A stretch of DNA of 64,000 bases from DASSUW01 sp963849695 (GTDB lineage: Bacteria > Actinomycetota > Thermoleophilia > Solirubrobacterales > Solirubrobacteraceae), in NCBI GenBank assembly GCA_963849695.1, contig CAWKIT010000024.1, positions 1 to 64,000 on the forward strand, in the 5' to 3' direction. Every line of letters starts with the position of its first letter. Position 1 is the first letter of the stretch. The translations under genes were made by a program, and so were the position numbers. The notes beneath the pieces are model-generated. The model was not told where the DNA came from. It ran no database searches and saw nothing but the letters and a program-made list of their open reading frames with translations. This document shows, piece after piece, positions 23,022 to 31,436 of this stretch.

Positions 23022-25739
23022 CTAGGGCGACAGGAGCTCGAGCGACCGTGCCCGCGTGACGGCCTCGCGCCGGTCGGCGACGTCGAGCTTGCGGTAGATC
23101 GCCTTCAGGTGCGTCTTGACCGTGTTGACGGACACGAACAGCTCCGAGGCGATCTCCTGGTTGGACATCATCGTCGGCAGGTAGCGCAGGACCGCGCGCT
23201 CGCGCGGGCTCAGCGGCTCGATCATGAACGGCGGGTGCGGCCGGTTGCTCCCGTTGGCGCCGTCGAGCGCCGCCAGCAGCTCGCCGACCAGCGCCCGGTG
23301 GGCGGTGCCGCGCCGCAGCTGGCGGCCGAGGAGCGGCGCCAGCGTGCGCCCGAAGCCGAGCAGCGCCGACCGCAGGCCGCCCGGCTCGGCGCGTTCGAGC
23401 GCGCGTTCGAGCGCGACCGCGGCGCCTTCGTGGTCCGCGGCGGCATCGAGCGCCAGCGCCTCCACCAGCCACGCCTGCACGGCGGCCGGCGTCCGCGCCG
23501 TCTCACGCTCCTCCGACCACGCCGCGACGGTCTCGCGGGCGGCTTCCCAGTCGCCGTCGCCGAGCTGCAGCTTCGCCAGCACGACCGCGCCCGCGAGCGA
23601 CGCGGCGCCGCTGGAGCCGTTGCCGAGCGCGCGCAGGGCGCCCGCGCGGTCTCCGAGCTCGGCCCGCAGCATCGCCTCGTGCGCTCCGAACTGGTTGCGG
23701 ATCGGCTCGAGCAGCGGCCAGTCGCCGAGCTCCTCGGCTCCGGCCTCGAGCACGGCCAGTGCCGCCTCGACGTCGCCGGCGCGGGCGAGCACGCCGGAGC
23801 GGAGGAGCGCCAGGCAGGCGCGCAGGGGGCGCTCCTGCGTCCCGTGCAGCGCATCGCGCGCCAGCTCGACCGAGCGGGCCGCGTCGTCGCCCCGGTTCCA
23901 CAGGATCTCGGCCGTCGCGCGCGGGAGATACGCGGCTCCCGCCGCCCATGTCCGCTCCCAGCCGTGCCGCTCGGCGAGCGCGATGGCCTCGGCGGCATGC
24001 CGGGCCGAGCGGGGGAAGTCGTACTGCATGCCGGTGAGCAGCGCCAGGTGCGCAACGGCGACCAGGACCAGCCAGTCGCGGCCGGCGTCGGCCGCCGCGC
24101 CGCGGCCGCGCTCGAGGTGCCGCGCAGCCGAGGCCGCCTCGCCGGTCCACAGCTCGGCGATCCCGAGGTTCACGAGCGCCAGCGCCCGCAGGTCGGGCTC
24201 GACCACGCCCGGCTCGAGCCGGCCGTCGCGCGCCAGCGCCCGACCCGTCTCGAGCACGCCGGAGAGGTCTCCGCGCAGGCGCGCCACGTGCAGCGAGAGG
24301 GCGGCGAACGACACGGCGAAACGCGCCTCGCGGTCCTCGGGCACGCGCTGGGCGGCCGCCTCGGCGGACCGCAGCAGCCTCGCCGCCCCGGCGTAGTCGC
24401 CGCGATCCAGGAGCGCGCTCGCGATCGCGAGCGCGAGCTCGGGATCCCGCTCGAGCCACTCGGGTGGCAGGCGCTCGATCAAGGGCCGCAGCGCGCTGAC
24501 GTCACCGCGGATCAGCAGGTCGACCCAGCGCTCGCCGGCGAGCCGCGCGGCGAGGTCCCAGGCGCCGGCCTCGGCGGCGTGCAGCAGGGCGCGCGCGTCG
24601 TCGCCGTGCTGCGCGAGCCACCAGGCGGTCCGGCGGTGCAGCTCCGGCACCTGCTCGGGCAGGTCGCTCCGCAGCTCGGCGTACAGGAGCTCGCGGAACA
24701 GCGCGTGATAGCGGTACCACTCACCGCGGCTGTCGACCGGCGCCAGCAGCACGCCGGCGCGGGCGAGCTCCGACAGCCGCCGGCGGCCGTCGGCGCGGTC
24801 GGTCAGCGCGTTCGCGAGATCGCCGTTGAGCTCGCCCGCGATCGCCGTCCGCAGCACGAAGGAGCGGTCGTCCGGGGACAGGAGCGACATCACCTCGGAG
24901 ATCAGGTAGTCGCTGATCGCGCGGTCGTCGCCGGCGAACTCGTCGACGAAGCGACCGGGATCCGGATGGTCGCGCAGCGACAGCGAGGCGAGCCGGAGCG
25001 CGCCGGCCCAGCCCTCCGTGCGGTCCCACAGGCGGCGGGCGTGCTGCTCGGCGAGCGACACGCCGGCCAGCTCCAGCATCTGCTGGGTCTCCTCGAAGGT
25101 CAGCGCCAGCGACGGCTCGCGGATCTCGGTCAGCTGGTCGCGCAGCCGCAGCCGCCCGAGCCGCAGCGGCGGGTCGGCGCGCGTGGCGATCACGACCCGC
25201 AGCGCGGGCGGCGGGCGATTCAGGAGCTGGTCGAGATCGCCGTGGACGGCATCGGCGACCTCGTGGAAGTCGTCGAGCACGAGCACGACGGGCTCGTCGC
25301 GCCCGTCCAGCGCCGTCATCAGCGCGGAGGTCAGGCGGTCGACGCGGCCCTGCGGGTGCGCGGCGAGCGCCGCCACGGCCTCACCGGCGCCCGCGCGATC
25401 GAGCGCCTCGAGGACCGCGCGCCAGAACCGCCGGCGGTCGGCGTCGGCGGGGTCGAGCGAGAGCCAGGCGACGGGGCCCGGCGGCCCGCCGGCCGCGATC
25501 CAGCTCCCCAGCAGCACGGTCTTGCCCGCACCGGGCGACGCCGAGATCAACGTCAGGGCGCGCTGCGTCCCCTCGTCGAGCGCTTCGTGCAGCCGTCCAC
25601 GCACCACCGTCGCCGGCTGTTCCGGAGGCAGCGCGAACTTCGTGGCCGGCAGGGCGCCGGCGCCTCTGATGCGGGCGCGTCGCGTCGCTCCTCCTCGCTG
25701 AAGGGGATGGACGGTGTCACAGAGCTTACTCTGTCTCAC
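23022..25739 (-). CDS. MalT-like LuxR-family ATPase activator
   Basis: The protein has about 900 residues. An N-terminal STAND-type NTPase carries Walker A ASPGAGKT (about 67-74) and VVLVLDDFHEV as the Walker B segment. A long TPR-like helical region follows, ending in a C-terminal LuxR helix-turn-helix (LSPRERAVLRYLPTMMSNQEIASELFVSVNTVKTHLKAI). MalT relatives are ATP-dependent activators that oligomerise on promoters with repeated half-sites. The start is uncertain: GTG at 25739 lies inside box 4, and an excellent AGGAGGAG at 25701-25694 has no standard start codon after it. It sits centrally in the membrane-protein block and is the likeliest regulator of the TCACCC boxes. Confidence 0.85.
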   Translation of the reverse strand: MRQSKLCDTVHPLQRGGATRRARIRGAGALPATKFALPPEQPATVVRGRLHEALDEGTQRALTLISASPGAGKTVLLGSWIAAGGPPGPVAWLSLDPADADRRRFWRAVLEALDRAGAGEAVAALAAHPQGRVDRLTSALMTALDGRDEPVVLVLDDFHEVADAVHGDLDQLLNRPPPALRVVIATRADPPLRLGRLRLRDQLTEIREPSLALTFEETQQMLELAGVSLAEQHARRLWDRTEGWAGALRLASLSLRDHPDPGRFVDEFAGDDRAISDYLISEVMSLLSPDDRSFVLRTAIAGELNGDLANALTDRADGRRRLSELARAGVLLAPVDSRGEWYRYHALFRELLYAELRSDLPEQVPELHRRTAWWLAQHGDDARALLHAAEAGAWDLAARLAGERWVDLLIRGDVSALRPLIERLPPEWLERDPELALAIASALLDRGDYAGAARLLRSAEAAAQRVPEDREARFAVSFAALSLHVARLRGDLSGVLETGRALARDGRLEPGVVEPDLRALALVNLGIAELWTGEAASAARHLERGRGAAADAGRDWLVLVAVAHLALLTGMQYDFPRSARHAAEAIALAERHGWERTWAAGAAYLPRATAEILWNRGDDAARSVELARDALHGTQERPLRACLALLRSGVLARAGDVEAALAVLEAGAEELGDWPLLEPIRNQFGAHEAMLRAELGDRAGALRALGNGSSGAASLAGAVVLAKLQLGDGDWEAARETVAAWSEERETARTPAAVQAWLVEALALDAAADHEGAAVALERALERAEPGGLRSALLGFGRTLAPLLGRQLRRGTAHRALVGELLAALDGANGSNRPHPPFMIEPLSPRERAVLRYLPTMMSNQEIASELFVSVNTVKTHLKAIYRKLDVADRREAVTRARSLELLSP
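25719..25734. promoter_or_regulatory. ACAGAG-N4-CTCTGT inverted repeat
   Basis: A perfect 6-bp inverted repeat with a 4-nt spacer lies one base from box 4. It could be a second operator or a leader hairpin for the LuxR gene if translation begins later than the GTG at 25739. Confidence 0.4.
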
Positions 25740-25765
25740 CCCGCCGGAGTGAGGGCGCCTCACCC
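25736..25765. promoter_or_regulatory. Regulon box 4
   Basis: TCACCC 25736-25741, N5, GAGTGA 25747-25752 (one mismatch), N7, TCACCC 25760-25765. It lies between the divergent LuxR and YihY genes, so the regulator probably controls its own gene as well. Confidence 0.75.
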
Positions 25766-25776
25766 GCCGGCCCGTC

Positions 25777-26565
25777 ATGATCGGCGCCATCGGACTCGTG
25801 AACGACAGACGGTCGGCGGTGCTGGCGCGAGCGGTCGAGGTCGGCCACTGGCTCGTCGATCCGCTCCTGCGGTTCAACTTGATCGATCGCTCGCTGGCGC
25901 TCGGCGCGCAGGCGTTCGGGGCCCTGATCCCGCTTCTGATCGTGCTCGAGAGCGTGCAGAGGCGGGGTGACTCGGTCGCCACCGACCTGATCGAGCGGTT
26001 CGACCTTCAGGGTGATGCCGCCAACGTGGTGAAGGAGGCGTTCACAGCGACGCAGGGCGAGACTACGGTCACCGTGTTCAGCGTGGTCGTGCTCGTCTTC
26101 TCGGTGCTGTCGTTCACCCGCCGCCTCCAGCGGCTGTACGAGGAGACGTGGGACTTCGAGCCGCGCGGGCTGCGCGGGACGGGCGCGGGCCTGCTCTGGC
26201 TCGTCTTCTTCGCCGCCTACGTCAGCCTCCATCCCGCGCTCGACCAGGTCCTCGCGCGGTGGGGCGGCCTCCTCCTTTCACTGGCAGGGGCGTTCGCGGT
26301 CGGCCTGGTCACGCCCTACCTGTTGCTGGGTCGCCGTCTGCGCTGGCGGAGCCTGGTGCTGCAGGCCGCGCTCACCGCGGCCGGGATAGCCGGGCTCGGA
26401 ATCTGGAGCGCCATATACATGCCGCGGGCGATCGAGTCCTCGGCGGACGCGTACGGCTCGATCGGGGTCGCGTTCGCGATGCTGACGTGGCTGTGGGGCC
26501 TCGGCGGAGTGCTGGTGGCGGCCGCCGTCTACGGCTCGCCGCAGATGCGATGGAGGCGGTCATGA
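25777..26565 (+). CDS. YihY/BrkB-family membrane protein
   Basis: This 262-residue protein has about six membrane helices and the YihY/BrkB layout. A soluble N-terminal stretch is followed by SLALGAQAFGALIPLLIVL, and the end carries AYGSIGVAFAMLTWLWGLGGVLVAAAVYG. Function in bacteria is unsettled; E. coli YihY is not RNase BN as once annotated. A GTG at 25798 is an alternative start that would give box-to-start spacing closer to the other genes. It is coupled by an ATGA overlap to the DUF202 gene. Confidence 0.87.
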   Translation: MIGAIGLVNDRRSAVLARAVEVGHWLVDPLLRFNLIDRSLALGAQAFGALIPLLIVLESVQRRGDSVATDLIERFDLQGDAANVVKEAFTATQGETTVTVFSVVVLVFSVLSFTRRLQRLYEETWDFEPRGLRGTGAGLLWLVFFAAYVSLHPALDQVLARWGGLLLSLAGAFAVGLVTPYLLLGRRLRWRSLVLQAALTAAGIAGLGIWSAIYMPRAIESSADAYGSIGVAFAMLTWLWGLGGVLVAAAVYGSPQMRWRRS

Positions 26566-26909
26566 GCGACGGCGACGACGTCACCCGCCGCACCTGGCTG
26601 GCCGCCGAGCGGACCTGGCTCGCGTGGTGGCGGACTGCGCTGGGCGCCACCGTCGCCGGGCTCGGCGTCGGCCGCGTCGTGCCCGACCTCGCGGACCTCG
26701 AGCGCTGGCCGTTCATGATCCTCGGCGCCGCCTACTCGGTGCTCGCCTTGATCATCTTCGCGGCCGGCTCGTGGCGCTGGCGGTCCACCGAGGAGGCGCT
26801 GCAGCGCGGCGAGTTCCACAGGCTCGACCGGCGGCTGGTGGGCGGCCTGAGCGCCGGCGGCGTCGTGCTCGCACTCGCCACCATCGCGCTCGTGTTCGTG
26901 GAGCTCTGA
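26562..26909 (+). CDS. DUF202 (YidH-like) membrane protein
   Basis: This 115-residue protein begins with the DUF202 signature RTWLAAERTWLAWWRTALGATVAGLGVGRVVPDL. Three membrane helices follow (about 31-50, 53-71 and 93-113). The family is of unknown function and widespread in actinobacteria. Its start overlaps the yihY stop by 4 bp, so it is translated from the same message. Confidence 0.87.
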   Translation: MSDGDDVTRRTWLAAERTWLAWWRTALGATVAGLGVGRVVPDLADLERWPFMILGAAYSVLALIIFAAGSWRWRSTEEALQRGEFHRLDRRLVGGLSAGGVVLALATIALVFVEL

Positions 26910-26918
26910 GGTGAGCGA

Positions 26919-26935
26919 TCACCCCCCGCGGGTGA
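26919..26935 (+). promoter_or_regulatory. Regulon box 5
   Basis: TCACCC 26919-26924, N5, GGGTGA 26930-26935, both perfect. The third half-site is not conserved (GACCGC). The box ends 35 bp before the ATG of the AI-2E-family transporter, which supports the start at 26971 over an upstream GTG. Confidence 0.75.
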
Positions 26936-26970
26936 AGGAGACGACCGCGGCGCCCGTTAGCGTCCACGCG

Positions 26971-28072
26971 ATGGAGCGGCCGCAGCGCGTCGAGATCGTC
27001 GTCACGGCCCGGACGCTGCTCGTGCTGTTCGCGTTCGGCGTCCTCGTGGTGCTCGCCGTCGTGTCGCTCGGGACCCTGCTGTCGGTCTTCGTCGCGGCCG
27101 TGGTCGCACTCGGGCTCGACCCGCCGGTCGGCGCGCTCGTGCGGCGCGGCTGGGGCCGCGGCCGCGCCGCGCTCGCCGTCTTCGCAGCCCTGTTCGCGGC
27201 CGTCTTCACGCTCGTGCTGGTGACGGCCGGCCCACTGTGGGACCAGATCGTCGAGTTCATCAACGAGCTGCCTGCCTTCTGGGATGAGCTCACGCAGAAG
27301 CCGGTCTTCCAGGACCTGATCTCGACGGCGAACGCCGACGAGACAGATCCGCAATGCGCTGAAGGAGCTGGCGGCCGGGCTGCCGGACGCAGCGAGCGCG
27401 CTGCTCGGCATCGCAGGCGGCGTGTTCGGCTCCGTCCTCTCGCTGGTGACGCTGACGTTCCTCGCCCTGTTCCTGCTGATGGAGCGCCCGACGATCACCA
27501 AATGGCTGTTCGGGTTCACACCGCCGGCCGTCGAGCGGCGGTGGTCGCCGGTGGCGGAGGAGTCGATCACGGCGGTCTCACAGTCGCTGCTCGGCAACGT
27601 CGCGATCTCGGTGGTGGCGGGTACCTTCGCCGGAGTCTCGGCGTGGGCGCTGGGGCTGCCGTTCCCGATCGTGCTCGCCGTCATCGCCGGCCTGCTCGAC
27701 CTGATCCCGCAGATCGGCGCCACCATCGCCTCGATCATCCTCGTCGCCGTGGCGCTGACCGTGAGCACCGAGGCGGCGGTGATCATGCTCGTGCTGCAGC
27801 TGATCTACCAGCAGGTCGAGAACTACATCATCTACCCGATCGTGTACCGCCAGGCCGTGGAGCTGTCGCCCTTCACCACGATCGTCGCGGTCCTGATCGC
27901 CGGCACGATCCTCGGCGTCGTGGGCGCCATCCTCGCGGTGCCGTTCGCGGCTGTGATCAAGATCGTGCTGCACGAGGCGAGCGCACCGCGGCGCGCACGG
28001 ATGGCGACGCTGCGCGAGCCCGTGGCGGCCGACGCGCCCGAGCTCCCGAGCGAGATCACCCGATCCGGGTGA
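26971..28072 (+). pseudogene. AI-2E-family transporter, broken by a +1 frameshift
   Basis: The gene encodes a PerM/TqsA-type (AI-2E family) exporter of about 366 residues. Eight membrane helices are expected, with the conserved loop LPFPIVLAVIAGLLDLIPQIGATIASI and the VENYIIYPIVYRQAVELSP motif in the second half. The frame changes near 27341-27345. Deleting one A gives NADEQIRNALKELAAGLPDAASALLGIAGG and joins the two halves. Family members export autoinducer-2 or act in ion and pH homeostasis, and the substrate here is unknown. The stop codon lies inside box 6. Confidence 0.82.
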
Positions 28073-28085
28073 TTCCGGGCCACCC
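28056..28085 (+). promoter_or_regulatory. Regulon box 6
   Basis: TCACCC 28056-28061, N5, GGGTGA 28067-28072, N7, CCACCC 28080-28085 (one mismatch). The box overlaps the last codons of the upstream transporter gene and ends its core 36 bp before the GTG at 28109. Confidence 0.78.
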
Positions 28086-28108
28086 CCCGGCGCGCGATGC
28101 TGCCCGTC

Positions 28109-29383
28109 GTGTCCAGCACCGCGAGCGCCGACGAGGTCGCCAAGCTGAAGGACGAGGTCGCAGGACTTCAAGCGAAGCTCGACCGCCGTGCCCGCTGGCA
28201 GGCGCGCGGACGGCGGTTCTCGCTGACGCTGCTGCTCGTGCTCGGATGCGGTCTGGTCGCGCTGTCGCTGATCGCCGCGTACGTGCGCGTGACAGTGCTC
28301 AACAGCGATCGCTACGTGGACACGATGGCGCCTATCGCCGCGAGCCCGCCGGTCCAGCAGGCGGTCGCCGACAAGCTCGACACCGCGATCACGAGCCGGG
28401 TCGACTTCGACGCCCTGGTGCGCGAGGCGCTTCCGCCACGCGCCGATCCGCTGGCCCCGGTGCTCGCCACCGGCCTTCAGCAGGCGATCCGCTCACGGCT
28501 CGACGCCTTCGTGGCGTCCGACAACTTCCAGACCCTGTGGGACGAGGCGAACAGGCGCGTCCACGAACGTGTAGTCGGGCTGCTGGTCACCGGCGAGTCG
28601 GGGCGGCTGCGGCTGGAGGGCAACACCGTCTACCTCGACCTCAGCTCGGCGGTCGACCGCGTCAGGAGCGCCCTGCAAGAGCGCGGGCTCGACCGGCTCG
28701 CGGCCGCCATCCCGCCGACCGTGGACGGCCGCGTCACGCTGCTGCAGTCGGAGGGCTTCGTGAAGGCGCGAAGCGCGATCGAGCTGCTCAAGGCGCTCTC
28801 CATCGTCCTACCGATACTCGCGCTGCTGTGCCTGGCCGGTCACGTGTGGTGGTCGCGCCCCCGCCGGCGCGGGCTGCTGCGCGTCGGCCTCGGCCTGATC
28901 GTGACCGCACTGCTGCTGGTGGCGCTCGTCGGCATCGCCCGCACCGCGTACCTCGACGCGATCAACCAGGAAGTTCTGCCGCGCGACGCGGCGGGCGCCA
29001 TCTTCGACGCGCTCATCGGCCTCCTCCGCACCGGCATCCGCGTGGTTGCGATCGTGGCAGTCGTCGTGGCGCTGCTCGCTCTGGTGCTCGGTCATACGGA
29101 AGGCATCGCCCGGCAGGGGCGCACGGCCGTGCGCGGGCTCGCCACCGACCAGCGCGTGGGCTGGGTGGCGAAGCACCGTGGTGCGCTCCAGATCGGTGCG
29201 GTCGTGATCGGCGGCCTGGTGCTGCTGTCGTGGGACCCGCCGACCGCCGGCGTGGTGTTGATCGACGCCCTGCTGGTGATCGCTGCTGTGGCGCTGATCG
29301 CCGCGATCGCGGGGCTCGGTCGAGACCGCGCGCCCGCCGCCGCTCCCCCTGCAGCGCCGGCGTCGTCGACGCAAGGGCAGTGA
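28109..29383 (+). CDS. Membrane protein with N-terminal coiled coil
   Basis: The product is about 424 residues. A short coiled coil (DEVAKLKDEVAGLQAKLDRR) and one membrane helix near 40-65 are followed by a large extracytoplasmic helical domain of about 190 residues. Four or five membrane helices and an Ala/Pro-rich tail complete it. This layout is common among unassigned actinobacterial integral membrane proteins. Two starts are possible (ATG 28097, GTG 28109). The GTG is preferred because it gives the same box-to-start distance as the neighbours. Function is unknown. Confidence 0.78.
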   Translation: MSSTASADEVAKLKDEVAGLQAKLDRRARWQARGRRFSLTLLLVLGCGLVALSLIAAYVRVTVLNSDRYVDTMAPIAASPPVQQAVADKLDTAITSRVDFDALVREALPPRADPLAPVLATGLQQAIRSRLDAFVASDNFQTLWDEANRRVHERVVGLLVTGESGRLRLEGNTVYLDLSSAVDRVRSALQERGLDRLAAAIPPTVDGRVTLLQSEGFVKARSAIELLKALSIVLPILALLCLAGHVWWSRPRRRGLLRVGLGLIVTALLLVALVGIARTAYLDAINQEVLPRDAAGAIFDALIGLLRTGIRVVAIVAVVVALLALVLGHTEGIARQGRTAVRGLATDQRVGWVAKHRGALQIGAVVIGGLVLLSWDPPTAGVVLIDALLVIAAVALIAAIAGLGRDRAPAAAPPAAPASSTQGQ

Positions 29384-29408
29384 AGCGGAGTGCGCGGATC
29401 GCCCGGCG

Positions 29409-29438
29409 TCACCCGCTACGGGTGATCTCCGATCACCC
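29409..29438 (+). promoter_or_regulatory. Regulon box 7
   Basis: TCACCC 29409-29414, N5, GGGTGA 29420-29425, N7, TCACCC 29433-29438, all perfect. It is 23 bp before the GTG of the PH-domain gene and presumably drives both that gene and the HerA-like ATPase. Confidence 0.82.
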
Positions 29439-29461
29439 ACCGGCGCAGGAGAATCGGGATC

Positions 29462-29926
29462 GTGGATCTGCATCCCGGTGAGCAGGTCGTGTTCGAGGGC
29501 CACCCGTCGTGGCGCGGGCTGCTGTCGTTCTACATCGGCGGCGTCGCCGGCGCGGTCGTGATCGCGGTCGTGGTCGGCCTCCTCACCAGCTTCTTCGTCG
29601 GCCTCGTGGCAGGCGTCGTACTGGTGGCGGCGGTGCTCGGCTTCGGTCTCTTCAAGCGCATGTCCACGACCTATCTCGTCAGCAGCCAGCGCCTCTATAT
29701 CCGGCGCGGGATGCTGTCCAAGCGCGAGCAGCAGACACGGATCGACCGTGTGCAGAACGTCAACACCGAGCAGTCGCTGCGCGAACGGATGCTGCGGGTC
29801 GGGACCGTGGACTTCGACACGGCGGGCACCGACGACAGCGAGTTCAGGTTCGTCGGCATCGCCAGCCCCGACGAGGTCGTCAACGCCGTCGACCGCGCCC
29901 AGCGCGACGCCGCCGCAGGCCGCTGA
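29462..29926 (+). CDS. Bacterial PH-domain (bPH_2) membrane protein
   Basis: This 154-residue protein has two adjacent membrane helices (about 20-63) and a C-terminal bacterial pleckstrin-homology domain. The pattern STTYLVSSQRLYIRRGMLSKREQQTRIDRVQNVNTEQSLRERMLRVGTVDF is the standard YdbS/bPH_2 core. Such proteins are thought to act in envelope stress or membrane assembly. It is behind box 7 and its stop overlaps the ATPase start by one base, an unusually tight pairing of a PH protein with a HerA-like ATPase. Confidence 0.87.
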   Translation: MDLHPGEQVVFEGHPSWRGLLSFYIGGVAGAVVIAVVVGLLTSFFVGLVAGVVLVAAVLGFGLFKRMSTTYLVSSQRLYIRRGMLSKREQQTRIDRVQNVNTEQSLRERMLRVGTVDFDTAGTDDSEFRFVGIASPDEVVNAVDRAQRDAAAGR

Positions 29927-31377
29927 TGCTCGAGGAGCGGATCGAGGCGTTCCGTGCCGGCCGGCGCGAGCTGGAGCGCGCGGTGCTCTCGCTCGCGACG
30001 TCGATCGACGGGCGGCGGTTCTCGTTCCAGGCCTCGGCGCACGACCTCCAGCTGCAGGTCGGCGGCTACGTCGTGCTCGAGGCCGACGGCCCGCCGCGGC
30101 TCGGCCAGCTCCTCAGCCTCGAGCTCGGCAACCGCGAGGCCGCCGGCCCCGACGGCACGACGATCCACATCCGGCACGTGCACGGGGACGGGGCGATCCT
30201 CGACGGCGAGGACCGGCCGTTCCACGACGCAACGGTGCGCCCGGCCACCGCCGAGGAGGTGCGCGGGTGGCTGGAACGGACCGCGAAGCCACGAGCGCGG
30301 CTGCGGATCGGCGAGCTCGCGCTCGCGGAGGGCGTGGCGTACGAGCTCGACGCCGGCGGCTTCGACCGCCACACGTTCCTGTGCGGCCAGTCGGGCTCGG
30401 GCAAGACGTATTCGCTCGGCGTCATCCTCGAGCAGCTGCTGACCGAGACCTCGCTGCGAATCCTGATCCTCGACCCGAACTCGGACTTCGTGCGCCTCGC
30501 GCGCCTGCGGCCGGACACCGACTCGCAGCACGCGGAGCGCTACCGCGAGGCGGCGGCGGGCGTCGCGGTCCACGCCGCCGCGGGCGGGGGCGAGCGGCTG
30601 CGGCTGCGAGCGGGCGAGCTCGACACCGTCACCCAGGCAGCGCTGCTGCAGCTCGATCCGGTCGCCGACCGCGAGGAGTACGCCGAGCTGGCGGCACTGC
30701 TGGCCGAGGAGCGGCCGCCTTCGCTCGACGCGCTGATGACGGTCGACCGCTCCGAGGCGCGCCGGCTGGCGCTGCGCCTGCGCAACCTCGGCATCGAGGG
30801 ATTCGGCATCTGGGCGCGGGAGCAGCCCGGCTCGGTGCTCGAGGCGCTCGGCCCGTCAGGCCCGCGCTGCCTGGTCGTGGACCTCGGCTCGCTGCCCACG
30901 CGCGAGGAGCAGGGGCTCGTGGCCGCGGCGGTCCTGCGCCGGCTGTGGCACGACCGGCAGCGGCGCGAGCCGATGCTGATCGTGATCGACGAGGCGCACA
31001 ACGTCTGTCCAGCGGAGCCCGAGGACGCCCTGACCGCGCTCGCGACCGAGGCCGCCGTGCGGATCGCGGCCGAGGGGCGCAAGTTCGGGCTCTACATGCT
31101 GGTGTCCACGCAGCGCCCGCAGAAGGTCCACGAGAATGTGATCTCGCAGGCCGACAACCTGGTGCTGATGCGGCTCAACTCGGCCGCCGACGCCGCTTTC
31201 ACACAGGCCGTGTTCTCGTTCGCCCCGCCGGGGCTGGTGGCCCGCGCGGGCGCGTTCCGGCTCGGCGAGGCGCTCGTGGCCGGCAAGTTCTCCTCCCACC
31301 CGGCGCTGCTGCGCTTCGGGGCGCGCCTGGCCGAGGAGGGCGGCGCCGACGTGCCCGCCACGTGGGCCGAGCGCTAG
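29926..31377 (+). CDS. HerA-like AAA+ ATPase (DUF87)
   Basis: This 483-residue protein begins with a beta-rich domain (about 28-140) resembling the HAS barrel of HerA. The FtsK/HerA-type ATPase has Walker A GQSGSGKT at 154-161, Walker B MLIVIDEAHN near 350 and a later VSTQRPQKVHENVISQADNLVLMRL segment typical of HerA. Archaeal HerA works with the nuclease NurA on DNA ends, while bacterial relatives often act in defence or with membrane partners. No nuclease is present here. Co-transcription with a PH-domain membrane protein suggests a membrane-linked role. The family call is firm, the role is not. Confidence 0.88.
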   Translation: MLEERIEAFRAGRRELERAVLSLATSIDGRRFSFQASAHDLQLQVGGYVVLEADGPPRLGQLLSLELGNREAAGPDGTTIHIRHVHGDGAILDGEDRPFHDATVRPATAEEVRGWLERTAKPRARLRIGELALAEGVAYELDAGGFDRHTFLCGQSGSGKTYSLGVILEQLLTETSLRILILDPNSDFVRLARLRPDTDSQHAERYREAAAGVAVHAAAGGGERLRLRAGELDTVTQAALLQLDPVADREEYAELAALLAEERPPSLDALMTVDRSEARRLALRLRNLGIEGFGIWAREQPGSVLEALGPSGPRCLVVDLGSLPTREEQGLVAAAVLRRLWHDRQRREPMLIVIDEAHNVCPAEPEDALTALATEAAVRIAAEGRKFGLYMLVSTQRPQKVHENVISQADNLVLMRLNSAADAAFTQAVFSFAPPGLVARAGAFRLGEALVAGKFSSHPALLRFGARLAEEGGADVPATWAER

Positions 31378-31379
31378 GC

Positions 31380-31436
31380 AGGGTCATCGCGGCGCGCGGC
31401 GGGTCCGCGACCCGCAGGAGTGGAGTCGATGACCCT
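31380..31436. terminator. Nested stem-loops between convergent genes
   Basis: An outer 10-bp stem (AGGGTCATCG 31380-31389 with CGATGACCCT 31427-31436) encloses an inner hairpin GCGGGTC-cgc-GACCCGC (31399-31415). It lies between the stops of the HerA-like ATPase and ligA and overlaps the ligA stop. Confidence 0.6.

Noticed and set aside
25715..25741. TGTCACA upstream of the LuxR gene as another ECF41 promoter
   Set aside because: Sixteen bases later the sequence is ACCC, not CGTC, so the -10 element is missing.
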